NCBI GenBank assembly: GCA_017429465.1
Contig: JAFROU010000011.1
Location: 1-20,133, forward strand
DNA: 20,133 nucleotides
Origin: Candidatus Saccharimonadota bacterium
Lineage (GTDB): Bacteria > Patescibacteria > Saccharimonadia > Saccharimonadales > Nanosyncoccaceae
Direction: 5' to 3'
Shown here: piece after piece, positions 8,301-15,968 of the stretch
Numbering within the stretch: the first letter of the stretch is position 1
Layout of the letters: each line of letters starts with the position of its first letter
Made by a program: the position numbers and the translations under genes
The notes under the pieces: generated by a model
Seen by the model: only the letters and a program-made list of their open reading frames with translations
Database searches by the model: none
Told to the model about the DNA's origin: nothing

Positions 8301-8319
8301 AGCACCTCCCATGGGTGCT
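8301..8319 (-). promoter_or_regulatory. 5'-leader stem-loop of the giant surface-protein gene
   Basis: AGCACC and GGTGCT form a perfect 6-bp stem with a 7-nt loop, 26 nt before the ATG. A GGAGG lies in the loop and 3' arm (8309..8305) of the minus-strand transcript, 29 nt from the start codon, too far to be a normal Shine-Dalgarno. Upstream, candidate -10 boxes (TATACT 8333..8328 or TACTAT 8331..8326) with TTGTGT at 8354..8349 would put the transcript start close to the stem. A stabilising or control hairpin is inferred. Confidence 0.45.
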
Positions 8320-8364
8320 ACCTATATAGTATATTATGCCAAATATAAACACAAGTACTTTTAA

Positions 8365-8388
8365 TAAAAAACACCCTTTCTGGGGTGT
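8365..8388 (-). terminator. Rho-independent terminator of tRNA-Trp
   Basis: On the minus strand, ACACCC-CAGAAA-GGGTGT is followed directly by TTTTTTA. The stem starts at the last base of the tRNA's encoded CCA, so the terminator abuts the mature 3' end. Confidence 0.88.
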
Positions 8389-8462
8389 GGCAGGGGAGAC
8401 AGGAATTGAACCCATATCTACGGTTTTGGAGACCGCTATACTAACCGTTGTACTACTCCCCT
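8388..8462 (-). tRNA. tRNA-Trp (anticodon CCA)
   Basis: 75 nt folding as a full cloverleaf. The acceptor AGGGGAG pairs with CTCCCCT, followed by discriminator G and an encoded CCA. The anticodon stem GCGGT/ACCGT closes the loop CTCCAAA, giving CCA for tryptophan. The T-loop is TTCAATT. A CCA anticodon reads UGG only. Together with TGA stops in nearby genes this agrees with the standard code. Confidence 0.96.
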
Positions 8463-8522
8463 ATTTGTTAATTTTTTTCAAAAAACTTAATTTTTATTTA
8501 GATATTTTAGCACATTATGTGA

Positions 8523-8528
8523 TAAAAT
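8523..8528 (+). promoter_or_regulatory. Candidate -10 box of the glycosyltransferase-GH57 unit
   Basis: TAAAAT in the context TGTGATAAAAT lies 7 nt before the ATG at 8536, so transcription would start at or next to that codon (leaderless mRNA). The same 11-base context occurs 6 nt before the ABC-F start at 11287. The -35 region is not convincing. Confidence 0.45.
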
Positions 8529-8535
8529 GGTAGTG

Positions 8536-9768
8536 ATGAAAATACTAATGCTTGGATGGGAACTTCCTCCTCACAACAGTGGGGGTCTTGGTGTTGCATG
8601 TTTAAATTTGGCTAAAGCCCTTTCTAAGCAGGGTGTTGAAATTGATTTTGTGGTACCATATCGCAACGTTCATGAAGATATTAAGTTTATGAAAGTGGTG
8701 TCGGCCTCGCATATCGATCCGTTATTTCGTTATGGTTTGGGCTCTTATGACACTGAATTAATTGAAAAGTTAATGATTCCAGATAAAGACGGCGGCGATA
8801 ATTCTTTTATTTCGATTCGTGATGTGCAAAAACATTATTGCGAGTTTGTTGATAAATATTTGATGGACTATAAACCAGATATAGTACACGCGCATGATTG
8901 GCTGACATATGAAGCTGGTGTACTAGCAAAGAAGAATTATGGCCTACCATTAGTAGCGCACGTGCATGCGACAGAATATGATCGTTCGGGTATGCGCGGT
9001 GGAAATTCGCTTGTGCACGAAGTTGAACGCGAAGGCTTGATGATGGCCGACAAAGTTATTGCCGTATCAAATGCTACTAAGCACATAATTCACAACAAAT
9101 ACGGGATTCCTTTAAGTAAGATTGACGTGGTTTATAATTCCCTTGGTGAAGAATTCTTGAACACTGATTATAGCTTCAATGCGGACAGTTACCGCTACTT
9201 AGAGAGGATGAAGTCGTGTGGTTTCACGATTGTAACTACTGTTGGTAGATTTACTGTCCAAAAAGGTTTGTGGCATATGATGCAAGCTGCGGCTAAGGCC
9301 ATACAGAAGGAGCCAAAATTACTGTTTGTTTTTGCCGGTGACGGCGAGGAACGTAATGAGCTAATCGAGCTTAGTGCTGAGCTTGGCATCGCTAAAAACG
9401 TGATTTTTACTGGATTTATTCGTGGCAAAAGATTACGCGATATCTATAGCGTGTCAGATGTATTTGTGATGAGTTCAATTTCTGAGCCATTTGGTTTGAC
9501 AGCGCTAGAAGCAGCGCACTCTGGGGATGCTTTGATTTTAACCAAGCAATCTGGTGTTTCTGAAGTGCTTCGATCTGCCTTTACTTATGACTATTGGGAT
9601 GATAATAAATTGGCTGATGAAATTTGTGCTATTGCCAAAAGTAATTCGCTTAAAAATACCCTGCGAGATGGTGCAAAACGAGAATATCTAAAAATCTCGT
9701 GGAATGATGTTGCGAAAAAGTGTTTAGATGTTTATAATAGAGTTGATAAACATAAACGGAAACGCTGA
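8536..9768 (+). CDS. GT-B glycosyltransferase, probable alpha-glucan (glycogen) synthase-like, GT4
   Basis: About 410 residues with a two-Rossmann GT-B fold. The N-terminal LGWELPPHNSGGLG loop (residues about 6-19 of this start) is the donor-binding glycine loop of glycogen synthase-like enzymes, and HAHDW (about 118-122) is typical. In the C-terminal half, GRFTVQKG supplies the Arg and Lys that contact the sugar nucleotide, and EPFGLTALE is the E-x7-E motif of GT4. It transfers glucose or a related sugar from a nucleotide-sugar to an acceptor in the cytoplasm. The partner GH57 gene 9 nt downstream suggests a storage alpha-glucan. ATG 8536 is preferred because the family begins MKILMLG; ATG 8527, three codons earlier, is possible. 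Neither start has a Shine-Dalgarno. Confidence 0.92.
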   Translation: MKILMLGWELPPHNSGGLGVACLNLAKALSKQGVEIDFVVPYRNVHEDIKFMKVVSASHIDPLFRYGLGSYDTELIEKLMIPDKDGGDNSFISIRDVQKHYCEFVDKYLMDYKPDIVHAHDWLTYEAGVLAKKNYGLPLVAHVHATEYDRSGMRGGNSLVHEVEREGLMMADKVIAVSNATKHIIHNKYGIPLSKIDVVYNSLGEEFLNTDYSFNADSYRYLERMKSCGFTIVTTVGRFTVQKGLWHMMQAAAKAIQKEPKLLFVFAGDGEERNELIELSAELGIAKNVIFTGFIRGKRLRDIYSVSDVFVMSSISEPFGLTALEAAHSGDALILTKQSGVSEVLRSAFTYDYWDDNKLADEICAIAKSNSLKNTLRDGAKREYLKISWNDVAKKCLDVYNRVDKHKRKR

Positions 9769-9777
9769 TAACATAAA

Positions 9778-10980
9778 ATGAGGGCAATAACGTTATATTT
9801 TCACGTACACCAGCCATACCGCTATCGCGAGTACTCAATTTTTGATGTTTCCAATGCTCAAAATTATTGGGATGACCCAAATTATAATGGTCGTACCAAT
9901 AACGAGCGTATTTTTCGTAAAGTAGCCGAAAAATCCTATTATCCTGGTTTTAAAATGTTGGAAGAAAACCTTGCTAAGTACCCAGGTTTTAAGTGTTCGC
10001 TTTCTATCACTGGCACTTGGCTCGATCAAGCTTTAGCTTGGTGCCCAGATCTAATTGAACAGATTAGAAGGATGGTAAATACTGGTAGAGTCGAAATAGT
10101 GGCTGAAACTTATTATCATTCCCTTTCTTTCTTTTACAATAGAGCTGAATTTGAAGATCAGGTGCAAATGCACCGTGAAAAAATATTTAATTTGTTTGGC
10201 GTAGAATGTAAAGTCTTTCGTAATACCGAATTAGCCTATAATGACGAATTGGCCCATTGGGCTGAAGAAGCTGGTTTCCGTGGAATTCTTGCTGAAGGTT
10301 GGGATAAGATATTGGGTTGGCGCAGCCCAAATCACGTTTACCGCCCAGCCGGATGCCAAAGCATTAAGCTTTTGTTGAAAAATTATCGTTTGTCGGATGA
10401 TATTGCCTTTAGGTTTTCGGATCGTAATTGGCCAGAATGGCCGTTGACGGTAGAGAAATATCAACGCTGGGTCAATATGGATTGCTTGCGTGGCGAGTTG
10501 ATTAACCTGTTTATGGATTTTGAGACCTTTGGTGAGCACCAATGGGCCGATACTGGTATTTTCCAATTTATGAATCACTTTATTTATTCTTGGCTTAAAG
10601 AGTACGAAAACAAGTTTTTGACTGTTTCCGAAGCTTGTGATCTAGAGGAACCAGTTGATGAAGTATCAATGCCTTGGATTGTAACTTGGGCTGATACCGA
10701 ACGTGACCTTTCGGCTTGGGTTGGTAATGCTATTCAAGACGAAGCTTTATCTACGGTCTATGGTATGCGTGATGCTATTTTGGCGACTCAAGACGCTTGT
10801 CTTATTTCTGATTGGCGTCGACTCACTACTTCTGATCACTCCTACGCAATGTGCACTAAATATTGGAATGACGGTGATGTACATGCCTATTTTTCTGCTT
10901 ATGCTTCGCCTTATGAAGCCTTTATGTATTATATGAATGTAGTCCGGGATATTAATTACCGGCTTGGTCGAGCGCAATAA
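9778..10980 (+). CDS. Glycoside hydrolase family 57, alpha-amylase type
   Basis: 400 residues forming a GH57 (beta/alpha)7 barrel. Conserved region 1 is FHVHQPYR (8-15). Region 3, VFRNTELAY, carries the likely nucleophile E151. Region 4, MDFETFGEHQW, carries the likely acid/base D247. The length fits the compact amylase-like GH57 group rather than branching enzymes or 4-alpha-glucanotransferases, which exceed about 500 residues. No signal peptide is seen, so it should act in the cytoplasm on alpha-1,4-glucans, hydrolysing or transferring glucan chains. It begins 9 nt after the glycosyltransferase stop without a clear Shine-Dalgarno and ends just before a strong terminator, completing a two-gene unit. 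The exact reaction is not determined by sequence alone. Confidence 0.93.
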   Translation: MRAITLYFHVHQPYRYREYSIFDVSNAQNYWDDPNYNGRTNNERIFRKVAEKSYYPGFKMLEENLAKYPGFKCSLSITGTWLDQALAWCPDLIEQIRRMVNTGRVEIVAETYYHSLSFFYNRAEFEDQVQMHREKIFNLFGVECKVFRNTELAYNDELAHWAEEAGFRGILAEGWDKILGWRSPNHVYRPAGCQSIKLLLKNYRLSDDIAFRFSDRNWPEWPLTVEKYQRWVNMDCLRGELINLFMDFETFGEHQWADTGIFQFMNHFIYSWLKEYENKFLTVSEACDLEEPVDEVSMPWIVTWADTERDLSAWVGNAIQDEALSTVYGMRDAILATQDACLISDWRRLTTSDHSYAMCTKYWNDGDVHAYFSAYASPYEAFMYYMNVVRDINYRLGRAQ

Positions 10981-10984
10981 AAAA

Positions 10985-11008
10985 TAACCCCCTTATGGGG
11001 GTATTTTT
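10985..11008. terminator. Bidirectional terminator between GH57 and rpmG
   Basis: ACCCCC-TTAT-GGGGGT forms a tight 6-bp GC stem, with ATTTTT on the right and AAAAAATA on the left, so it can stop transcripts from both strands. The convergent GH57 and rpmG stops lie within a few bases on either side. Confidence 0.88.
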
Positions 11009-11016
11009 CTGACTTT

Positions 11017-11226
11017 TTAACGCTTCTTTTCTTTGACTTCGTTACGGCCAAGATTCTTCTTAGTTTCGGTAAAGACAACATGCTTACGAAGAACTGGGTC
11101 GTATTTCTTAAGACTAAGCTTATCCGGAGTATTCATAGTGTTTTTCTTAGTGTAATAAGCACGAACACCAGACTCCTCTGATACGAGACCAACAAGTTTG
11201 CGCTTTGTATTATTCTTCTTTGCCAT
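11017..11226 (-). CDS. rpmG: 50S ribosomal protein bL33
   Basis: A 69-residue basic protein of the large ribosomal subunit. The central [20 protein letters not shown] followed by PVLRKHVVF matches bL33 of E. coli and others. The zinc-binding CxxC pairs of the C+ form are absent, so this is a C- (zinc-free) paralogue. It is about 14 residues longer than the usual 55, mainly through a charged C-terminal tail [13 protein letters not shown] promoter with TTTACT (11265..11260), 17-bp spacer and TAAAAT (11242..11237) lies just upstream, which leaves a leader of only a few bases. Confidence 0.95.
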   Translation of the reverse strand: MAKKNNTKRKLVGLVSEESGVRAYYTKKNTMNTPDKLSLKKYDPVLRKHVVFTETKKNLGRNEVKEKKR

Positions 11227-11236
11227 ACTAGCGTGT

Positions 11237-11265
11237 ATTTTACCACAGACTGATAAAAAAGTAAA
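11237..11265 (-). promoter_or_regulatory. Promoter of rpmG
   Basis: Minus strand: TTTACT at 11265..11260, a 17-bp spacer, and TAAAAT at 11242..11237. The start codon is 10 nt beyond the -10, so the 5' leader would be about 4 nt. Confidence 0.6.
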
Positions 11266-11274
11266 CAGATGTGA

Positions 11275-11280
11275 TAAAAT
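11275..11280 (+). promoter_or_regulatory. Candidate -10 box of the ABC-F gene
   Basis: TAAAAT in TGTGATAAAAT, 6 nt before ATG 11287, so the transcript would begin at the start codon. It is divergent from the rpmG promoter in the same 60-nt gap. No good -35 is seen. Confidence 0.45.
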
Positions 11281-11286
11281 TTAAGC

Positions 11287-12909
11287 ATGTACGGACAAAA
11301 CCTGTGTTTAGCATTTGGAACAGAGACGTTATACGATAACGCCAGTTTTCGTTTAGAAATGGGCGATAAGGTTGGTGTGGTTGGTGTTAACGGTGCTGGA
11401 AAAACGACTCTTTTTAAAATAATTTTAGGCCTACACAAACCAGATAGCGGTGAGATTGTCGTAACTACTGCGGCACGAGTTGGTTATCTACCGCAAGAAA
11501 TAAAAATACTTGATTCTGCTAACGACGTATCAGTTTGGGATTATATTTATGAAGCTCGTCCTTTTGATGCTCTACAAGAACAATTAAATATTGAATATGA
11601 AAAGCTCGCTAAGTATCCAAATAGCGCAAAAATTCTTGAGCGAATTAATATATTGCAAGACCAAATCGATAATTGTGACATTGCGGAAGCAGACCATGAT
11701 CTTTTGAAGATTATTGAAAAAATGGACCTTGGTGATTTGGTTGATAAGAAAATGAGTGAATTGTCCGGTGGACAAAAATCAAAAGTGGCTTTTGCTAGAG
11801 TGCTGTTTAGCAAATCGGCTTTATTATTGCTTGACGAGCCAACTAACCATTTAGACACAAAGACAAAGAAGTTTGTAACGAATTATCTGCGTAATTATGA
11901 TGGTATGGTGTTAATTATTTCGCACGATCAAAAGTTTTTGGATGAGGTGACTAATAAAACTTTATTTCTTAATAAGACGACTCATAAGACAAAAGTTTAT
12001 AAAGGAAATTATTCTGCGTTTCGCCGACAGTATGCAGCCGATCTAGCTGCGCAGGATGCAAAAATTACTGAGCAAGAGCGTGAGATTAAGCGTTTGCAGG
12101 AATTTGTGATGCGAGCACGTAATGCTAAACGTAGCAATACTGCTTTAATTGCAATGGGACATCAGCGCGAAAAAGTATTGGCTAAACGTATAGCAGAGCT
12201 TGAGACGCGAGAAAAACAATATGAAAAAGTGAATATTGATGTGACACCAAAAGAGAAGTCTGGCGTGCATCCGCTCGAATTGCAAAACCTAACCTTTCAT
12301 TATGCTGATTCTCTAGATTTATACCACAATCTTTCTTTTACACTTGATCGTGGCGAGAAGTTTTTGATTGTTGGTGAAAATGGCGTAGGTAAATCTACTT
12401 TACTTAAGATTATTACTGGTGGTTTGCAACCAATCAGTGGTAACGTAATATACGGGCATAATGTTTCGGTTGCTTATTATGCGCAGGAGTTAGAAATATT
12501 AGACGAAAGACGCACTGTTTTCGAAAACATACAGTCGTATGATTATACCGACACAGAACTTCGTGGTATTCTTTCGAATTTTCTGTTCTTTGATGACGAT
12601 TTAAATAAAAAAGTTTCAGTTTTAAGCCCGGGAGAAAAGGCGAGAGTGGCGCTCTGTAAGATTTTGCTTAAGAGGGCTAATTTAATAGTATTAGATGAGC
12701 CAACTAACCATTTTGATCCTGAGACACAAAAAGTAATCGGTGAAAATTTTAAAAATTACGCTGGAACATTGATTGTTGTTTCGCACAATCCTGATTTTGT
12801 AGAACAAATTGGAATTACTCGAATGTTGGTAATGCCAGATGGTATTATTAAAAATTATTCTCACGAGCTACTAGAATATTACTATTATTTGAATTCTGAT
12901 CTAATCTAA
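11287..12909 (+). CDS. ABC-F family ATPase (ribosome-associated)
   Basis: 540 residues with two nucleotide-binding domains and no membrane segments, the hallmark of ABC-F proteins that act on the ribosome. The first domain has GVNGAGKTT (33-41), LSGGQ (159-163), LLLLDEPTNHLD (about 179-190) and switch H213. The second has GENGVGKST (363-371), LSPGE (446-450) and LDEPTNHFD (about 469-477). Residues about 245-325 form the charged helical linker that reaches the P-site tRNA in the family. Members act as translation factors (EttA, YbiT, Uup, YfmR-like) or antibiotic-resistance ribosome protectors; which applies here is not clear. The gene lies divergent from rpmG. LSPGE in place of LSGGE in the second signature is slightly unusual. 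Confidence 0.95.
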   Translation: MYGQNLCLAFGTETLYDNASFRLEMGDKVGVVGVNGAGKTTLFKIILGLHKPDSGEIVVTTAARVGYLPQEIKILDSANDVSVWDYIYEARPFDALQEQLNIEYEKLAKYPNSAKILERINILQDQIDNCDIAEADHDLLKIIEKMDLGDLVDKKMSELSGGQKSKVAFARVLFSKSALLLLDEPTNHLDTKTKKFVTNYLRNYDGMVLIISHDQKFLDEVTNKTLFLNKTTHKTKVYKGNYSAFRRQYAADLAAQDAKITEQEREIKRLQEFVMRARNAKRSNTALIAMGHQREKVLAKRIAELETREKQYEKVNIDVTPKEKSGVHPLELQNLTFHYADSLDLYHNLSFTLDRGEKFLIVGENGVGKSTLLKIITGGLQPISGNVIYGHNVSVAYYAQELEILDERRTVFENIQSYDYTDTELRGILSNFLFFDDDLNKKVSVLSPGEKARVALCKILLKRANLIVLDEPTNHFDPETQKVIGENFKNYAGTLIVVSHNPDFVEQIGITRMLVMPDGIIKNYSHELLEYYYYLNSDLI

Positions 12910-12914
12910 AAAAA

Positions 12915-12990
12915 TGGAGCCGCGAGTCGGACTTGAACCGACGACCTGCCGCTTACAAGGCGGCTGCTCTACCAACTGAGCTATCACGGC
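12915..12990 (-). tRNA. tRNA-Thr (anticodon TGT)
   Basis: 76 nt, complete cloverleaf. The acceptor GCCGTGA pairs with TCGCGGC (one G-U), followed by discriminator T and encoded CCA. The stem GCCGC/GCGGC closes loop CTTGTAA, giving anticodon TGT. The T-arm contains GGTTCAAGTCC. Its 3' end lies 5 nt from the stop codon of the convergent ABC-F gene. A run of seven T follows the CCA on the minus strand with no separate hairpin. Confidence 0.97.
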
Positions 12991-12999
12991 ATATAGGTA

Positions 13000-13028
13000 A
13001 TTTTACTATATTTACCGTTTAAAGTCAA
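13000..13028 (-). promoter_or_regulatory. Promoter of tRNA-Thr
   Basis: Minus strand: TTGACT at 13028..13023, a 17-bp spacer, and TAAAAT at 13005..13000. The -10 ends 9 nt before the tRNA 5' end. A close match to the sigma-70/SigA consensus. Confidence 0.78.
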
Positions 13029-13037
13029 AATTTTGGC

Positions 13038-13066
13038 TTGTGCATTTTCTCTATTTTTGGTATAAT
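13038..13066 (+). promoter_or_regulatory. Promoter of tRNA-Tyr
   Basis: TTGTGC at 13038-13043, a 17-bp spacer, and a perfect TATAAT at 13061-13066 preceded by TGG (extended -10). The tRNA begins 10 nt after the -10. Back to back with the tRNA-Thr promoter. Confidence 0.85.
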
Positions 13067-13076
13067 GTTTAAAGTT

Positions 13077-13161
13077 GCTGGAGTCGTCTAGTGGCAATGA
13101 CAAGAGACTGTAAATCTCTCGCTTTCGGGCTTCGTAGGTTCGAGTCCTACCTCCAGCACCA
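13077..13161 (+). tRNA. tRNA-Tyr (anticodon GTA)
   Basis: 85 nt with a long variable arm, as expected for bacterial class II tRNA-Tyr. The acceptor GCTGGAG pairs with CTCCAGC, then discriminator A and encoded CCA. The stem AGAGA/TCTCT closes loop CTGTAAA, giving GTA. The T-arm is GTAGG-TTCGAGT-CCTAC. Confidence 0.97.
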
Positions 13162-13172
13162 TATTGAGTTTT

Positions 13173-13196
13173 CCCCCCCTGGGGTTTCTTTTTTTT
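13173..13196 (+). terminator. Probable terminator of tRNA-Tyr
   Basis: A run of seven C, then T and GGGG, allows a short CCCC/GGGG stem. It is followed by TTTC and eight T. The stem is only 4 bp, but its position 11 nt after the tRNA and the T-tract support termination. Confidence 0.55.
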
Positions 13197-13254
13197 AGGT
13201 TCGTTTAAGTCACCTTGATTTTGGCTTCTAATTTTATGGCTGTTCGCCACTAAT

Positions 13255-13276
13255 ACTAGTAGTAAAATTTACTAGT
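13255..13276. repeat. Short inverted repeat over the stop codon of the 874-residue protein gene
   Basis: ACTAGTA and TACTAGT are separated by 8 nt. The right arm covers the TAG stop at 13274..13272. No T-tract follows on the minus strand, so it is not a standard terminator. It could protect the mRNA 3' end or be chance in AT-rich sequence. Confidence 0.4.
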
Positions 13277-15896
13277 TGCCTGGGTTCGGGGCTGGAGTTG
13301 GGTCATTAATTGCAATCTTGAAGTGGCTAATATCACCAACAAAGAACCGTCGTGGCGTAGTACCATCACTATTAGGGGCAGCTCCAACCCAGACTGCGGT
13401 ATTAAATGGGCCAGCAAGGTTAGCATAATTAATAATCATTTGCTCAGTTCCATTGTTTAGCTTTCCATAGAGAATATTATTCACTCTCTTGATTGATACT
13501 TTGTTTGATTCGCCAGTAAAGTACTTCCTGACGCGGTCGCTGCTAGCCGATGAGGCATTGGCTGCAAATTCGTATTGGCCAGTCTCACCAAGCCTGAAGC
13601 AGAAGCCCGGCCATGGTTGACCAGTTTCGTCCATTGACGAGACGACTGTATTCTGGACGGCATTAGTACCCATACTGTCGATGTTGAAAATGATTTCAAA
13701 GTCTTTTCCGAAGTTAGTACTATCGAATAGACGTACTCCAGTATTTAGATAATTCGTACCATCAAATGATAGCACGGTTTGATTTGGTTCATAGATGCTG
13801 TCGGCCCAGATAGCATAAAGATCGACTGTGTCATTAGCGACGTCAGTGAGCCCAGTTAGGATTTGTTCTTCATCGAAGTAATCCTTGCCAGTGCCGTCTG
13901 CGGTGGTGCTCCACTTTACAAATTGTTTTGAACCGTTTGTGAATGTATTTGCATCTAGTGTTTGGCCATCGCCGTAAGTTAGTTCTTGCTCTATTGTATT
14001 GTCGGCGACCGTATTATCATGGAAGACTACAGTGTAACTGACTGGAGGAATCCAAATGGCATAGAGTATAATTACACCGCCTGGAGTACCAATATGGTCA
14101 ACGGTTTCTCCAGGGTAATAGCAGGTGCCAGTGCCATCCGGCATAGTATTCCAGCATTCAAACATGTTGTTGGCTTTGGTAGGAACAATAATCGATAGTT
14201 CACCGCCTTCAACTTCCATGATATGGCTGGCCGGTGGCGTACTGCCGCCTTGTGTATCATATTGAACGAGATAAGTGGTTGCATCGTGAATCTCAAGTTT
14301 AAAGTCAGAAATAGTTGCTTCAATAAACCGAGCCGGATTCCCGCTGCTATCGATAATGCCACCAATAGTCGCAGTATAGTTGAAATACCTGTTGAAACCA
14401 GAAAGATCTATCAATGTCGTAAATGAAGTACCGCCGTTCGTACTGTAAGAGAGCTCACCATCTTTTTTCTTGATAATGATTTTTGTGCCGGCACTAGTAG
14501 GAACAGTTCTCGCAATAGTTGACCCAGTATACGCAGTACGAATTTGGAGAGTAGTTGCATTACTGGCCCTTAGATGGACGCCTGGCCATGGTGAGGTGCC
14601 ATTCTCGTCTTTATTTGAGAATAAGGTTGCCTGAGTGGTTTGATGCGTGCCAAACGAGTCAATGGTAAATTCGACTGTAAAGTCTTTAGTAGCGTTAGTC
14701 TGATTAAGCAGTGCAACACCAGTATTGATGACGCCGCCAGTTGCATATTTCGCACAATCACCAGTTACATTGCCTTGGCCGTCAAAGGCGCAGGAGCCAT
14801 CAAAGGTGAAGCCGTGGAACCACTGAGCATAGAGTGTGATTGTGGCATTATTAGTGGTCGTTAGATTACTAACCTGCTCAGCATCTTCATATGCTGTGCC
14901 AGTGCCGTCGGCGCTAGTATTCCAGCCTATGAATTGATAATCTGTTATCGTATATCCGATTGTCGTAAGATTATCGGCAATGCCATATTCAAATTGTTGA
15001 TTAGACATAGAGCCGTTTACAGAAGTACCTTGTGGGGCATTGTTGTTAAAAGCAATTTCGTAAGCTATTGGTGCCCATATAGCATACAAATGAATGACCG
15101 TGCCATCGTTTAAATTAAGAAGCATAGTGTCTTCGGGACTATAAGTTGGGATAGTAGCATTTTGGTCTTTGCTCCAACCAAGAAAAACGTATCCTGTTCT
15201 AGTCGGAACTTCGCTTGCGATAGTAGTGTCGGTGCTGCTAATATTTTCCACTACTGGTGAAGTTGGCATATTTAAAACAGTATCTTCTGTGTTTGGCTCA
15301 TAATAAATGGTGTATGCTGCCGGGTTTGCAGTGATCACTAGTTGGAATGTCCTAGTATAGTTACCCGTTGGTATATTCGTCCCTACGTAAGCACCAAAAG
15401 AAAGCGAATAAGTGTCGTTGTTGCTTGCCGTATTAGTTTGAATAATTCTTTGACCGGCTGTTAATGCACTGTCGGTAATTGGTAAATAATTAGTGCCATC
15501 TAGGCTATATCCGTATGCAGTGGAGCCAAAATTAGCAAGTGGTAAACCGGTCGTATTTCCACTCGGCAGGGTGACGGTCGGGATTGAAGCATTTTCACTA
15601 CCAACGTAGTCTAGGCTTGTACCGCCCGATGTCATAATTGCGATGTTGTATCCTGAAGAATTTGTTGTGGAGGCTGTTATTGTTTCTGTTGCTGAGTTTG
15701 GCATTCCCTGGCCGACATTGAACGCTAGATTACCGCCGGAGGATATCGAAATAGATATTGTATCTTCTGCAAATACTTTGATTGGATTAATGATTGAAGC
15801 CGCGAGTGCAAAAACAACTGGTGCAAACCAGATTATTGTCTTCGAAAAACCAACGTTTTTCGAATGCCAAAAAACTGTTAATTTTTGAATTAGCAT
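13272..15896 (-). CDS. Secreted InlB-repeat protein with two lectin-like (LamG/ConA-type) domains
   Basis: 874 residues. A signal peptide with an extended n-region (about 1-43, cleavage near VFA-ED) is followed by the same unassigned N-terminal module as in the 1625-residue protein (about 45-192; GYSLDGTNY, and TGNYTRTFQLVITANP at its end). Then come two InlB B-repeats (194-275, 278-359), a lectin-like domain (362-540), two more InlB repeats (542-616, 620-697) and a second lectin-like domain (702-865). The two lectin-like domains are paralogous: KDFTVEFTIDSFGT matches KDFEIIFNIDSMGT, and PWPG recurs in both. The protein stops at PTPAPNPGN with no sortase motif or membrane tail. Binding of host-surface glycans or proteins is a reasonable inference. 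An ATG at 15896 is used; the nearest GGAGG lies 16 nt upstream. Confidence 0.9.
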   Translation of the reverse strand: MLIQKLTVFWHSKNVGFSKTIIWFAPVVFALAASIINPIKVFAEDTISISISSGGNLAFNVGQGMPNSATETITASTTNSSGYNIAIMTSGGTSLDYVGSENASIPTVTLPSGNTTGLPLANFGSTAYGYSLDGTNYLPITDSALTAGQRIIQTNTASNNDTYSLSFGAYVGTNIPTGNYTRTFQLVITANPAAYTIYYEPNTEDTVLNMPTSPVVENISSTDTTIASEVPTRTGYVFLGWSKDQNATIPTYSPEDTMLLNLNDGTVIHLYAIWAPIAYEIAFNNNAPQGTSVNGSMSNQQFEYGIADNLTTIGYTITDYQFIGWNTSADGTGTAYEDAEQVSNLTTTNNATITLYAQWFHGFTFDGSCAFDGQGNVTGDCAKYATGGVINTGVALLNQTNATKDFTVEFTIDSFGTHQTTQATLFSNKDENGTSPWPGVHLRASNATTLQIRTAYTGSTIARTVPTSAGTKIIIKKKDGELSYSTNGGTSFTTLIDLSGFNRYFNYTATIGGIIDSSGNPARFIEATISDFKLEIHDATTYLVQYDTQGGSTPPASHIMEVEGGELSIIVPTKANNMFECWNTMPDGTGTCYYPGETVDHIGTPGGVIILYAIWIPPVSYTVVFHDNTVADNTIEQELTYGDGQTLDANTFTNGSKQFVKWSTTADGTGKDYFDEEQILTGLTDVANDTVDLYAIWADSIYEPNQTVLSFDGTNYLNTGVRLFDSTNFGKDFEIIFNIDSMGTNAVQNTVVSSMDETGQPWPGFCFRLGETGQYEFAANASSASSDRVRKYFTGESNKVSIKRVNNILYGKLNNGTEQMIINYANLAGPFNTAVWVGAAPNSDGTTPRRFFVGDISHFKIAINDPTPAPNPGN

Positions 15897-15918
15897 TGTT
15901 ATTCTGTTTTTGCCTCCA

Positions 15919-15959
15919 CATTAATGCGATTTAAACTATTCTAGAAAATCGCATTAGTG
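15919..15959 (-). promoter_or_regulatory. 5'-leader stem-loop of the 874-residue protein gene
   Basis: Arms at 15919-15932 and 15946-15959 pair at 13 of 14 positions around a 13-nt loop; the core is TAATGCGATTT. It lies directly downstream of the predicted transcript start (about 15962) and just before a GGAGG at 15917..15913. It could be a 5'-terminal mRNA stabiliser, a translation control hairpin, or a dyad operator. Confidence 0.6.
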
Positions 15960-15968
15960 CTTATTTTT

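Noticed and set aside
8336..8533. 65-residue plus-strand open frame
   Set aside because: It is the antisense of tRNA-Trp and its terminator, with a peptide typical of mis-annotated tRNA regions.
12984..13250. 88-residue minus-strand open frame between tRNA-Thr and the 874-residue protein gene
   Set aside because: It runs through the tRNA-Tyr gene and both tRNA promoters; the peptide is the familiar false translation of antisense tRNA.
15919..15959. Invertible promoter switch bounded by the inverted repeat
   Set aside because: The arms are only 13 nt apart and the -10/-35 lie outside them; no recombinase gene is in the window.
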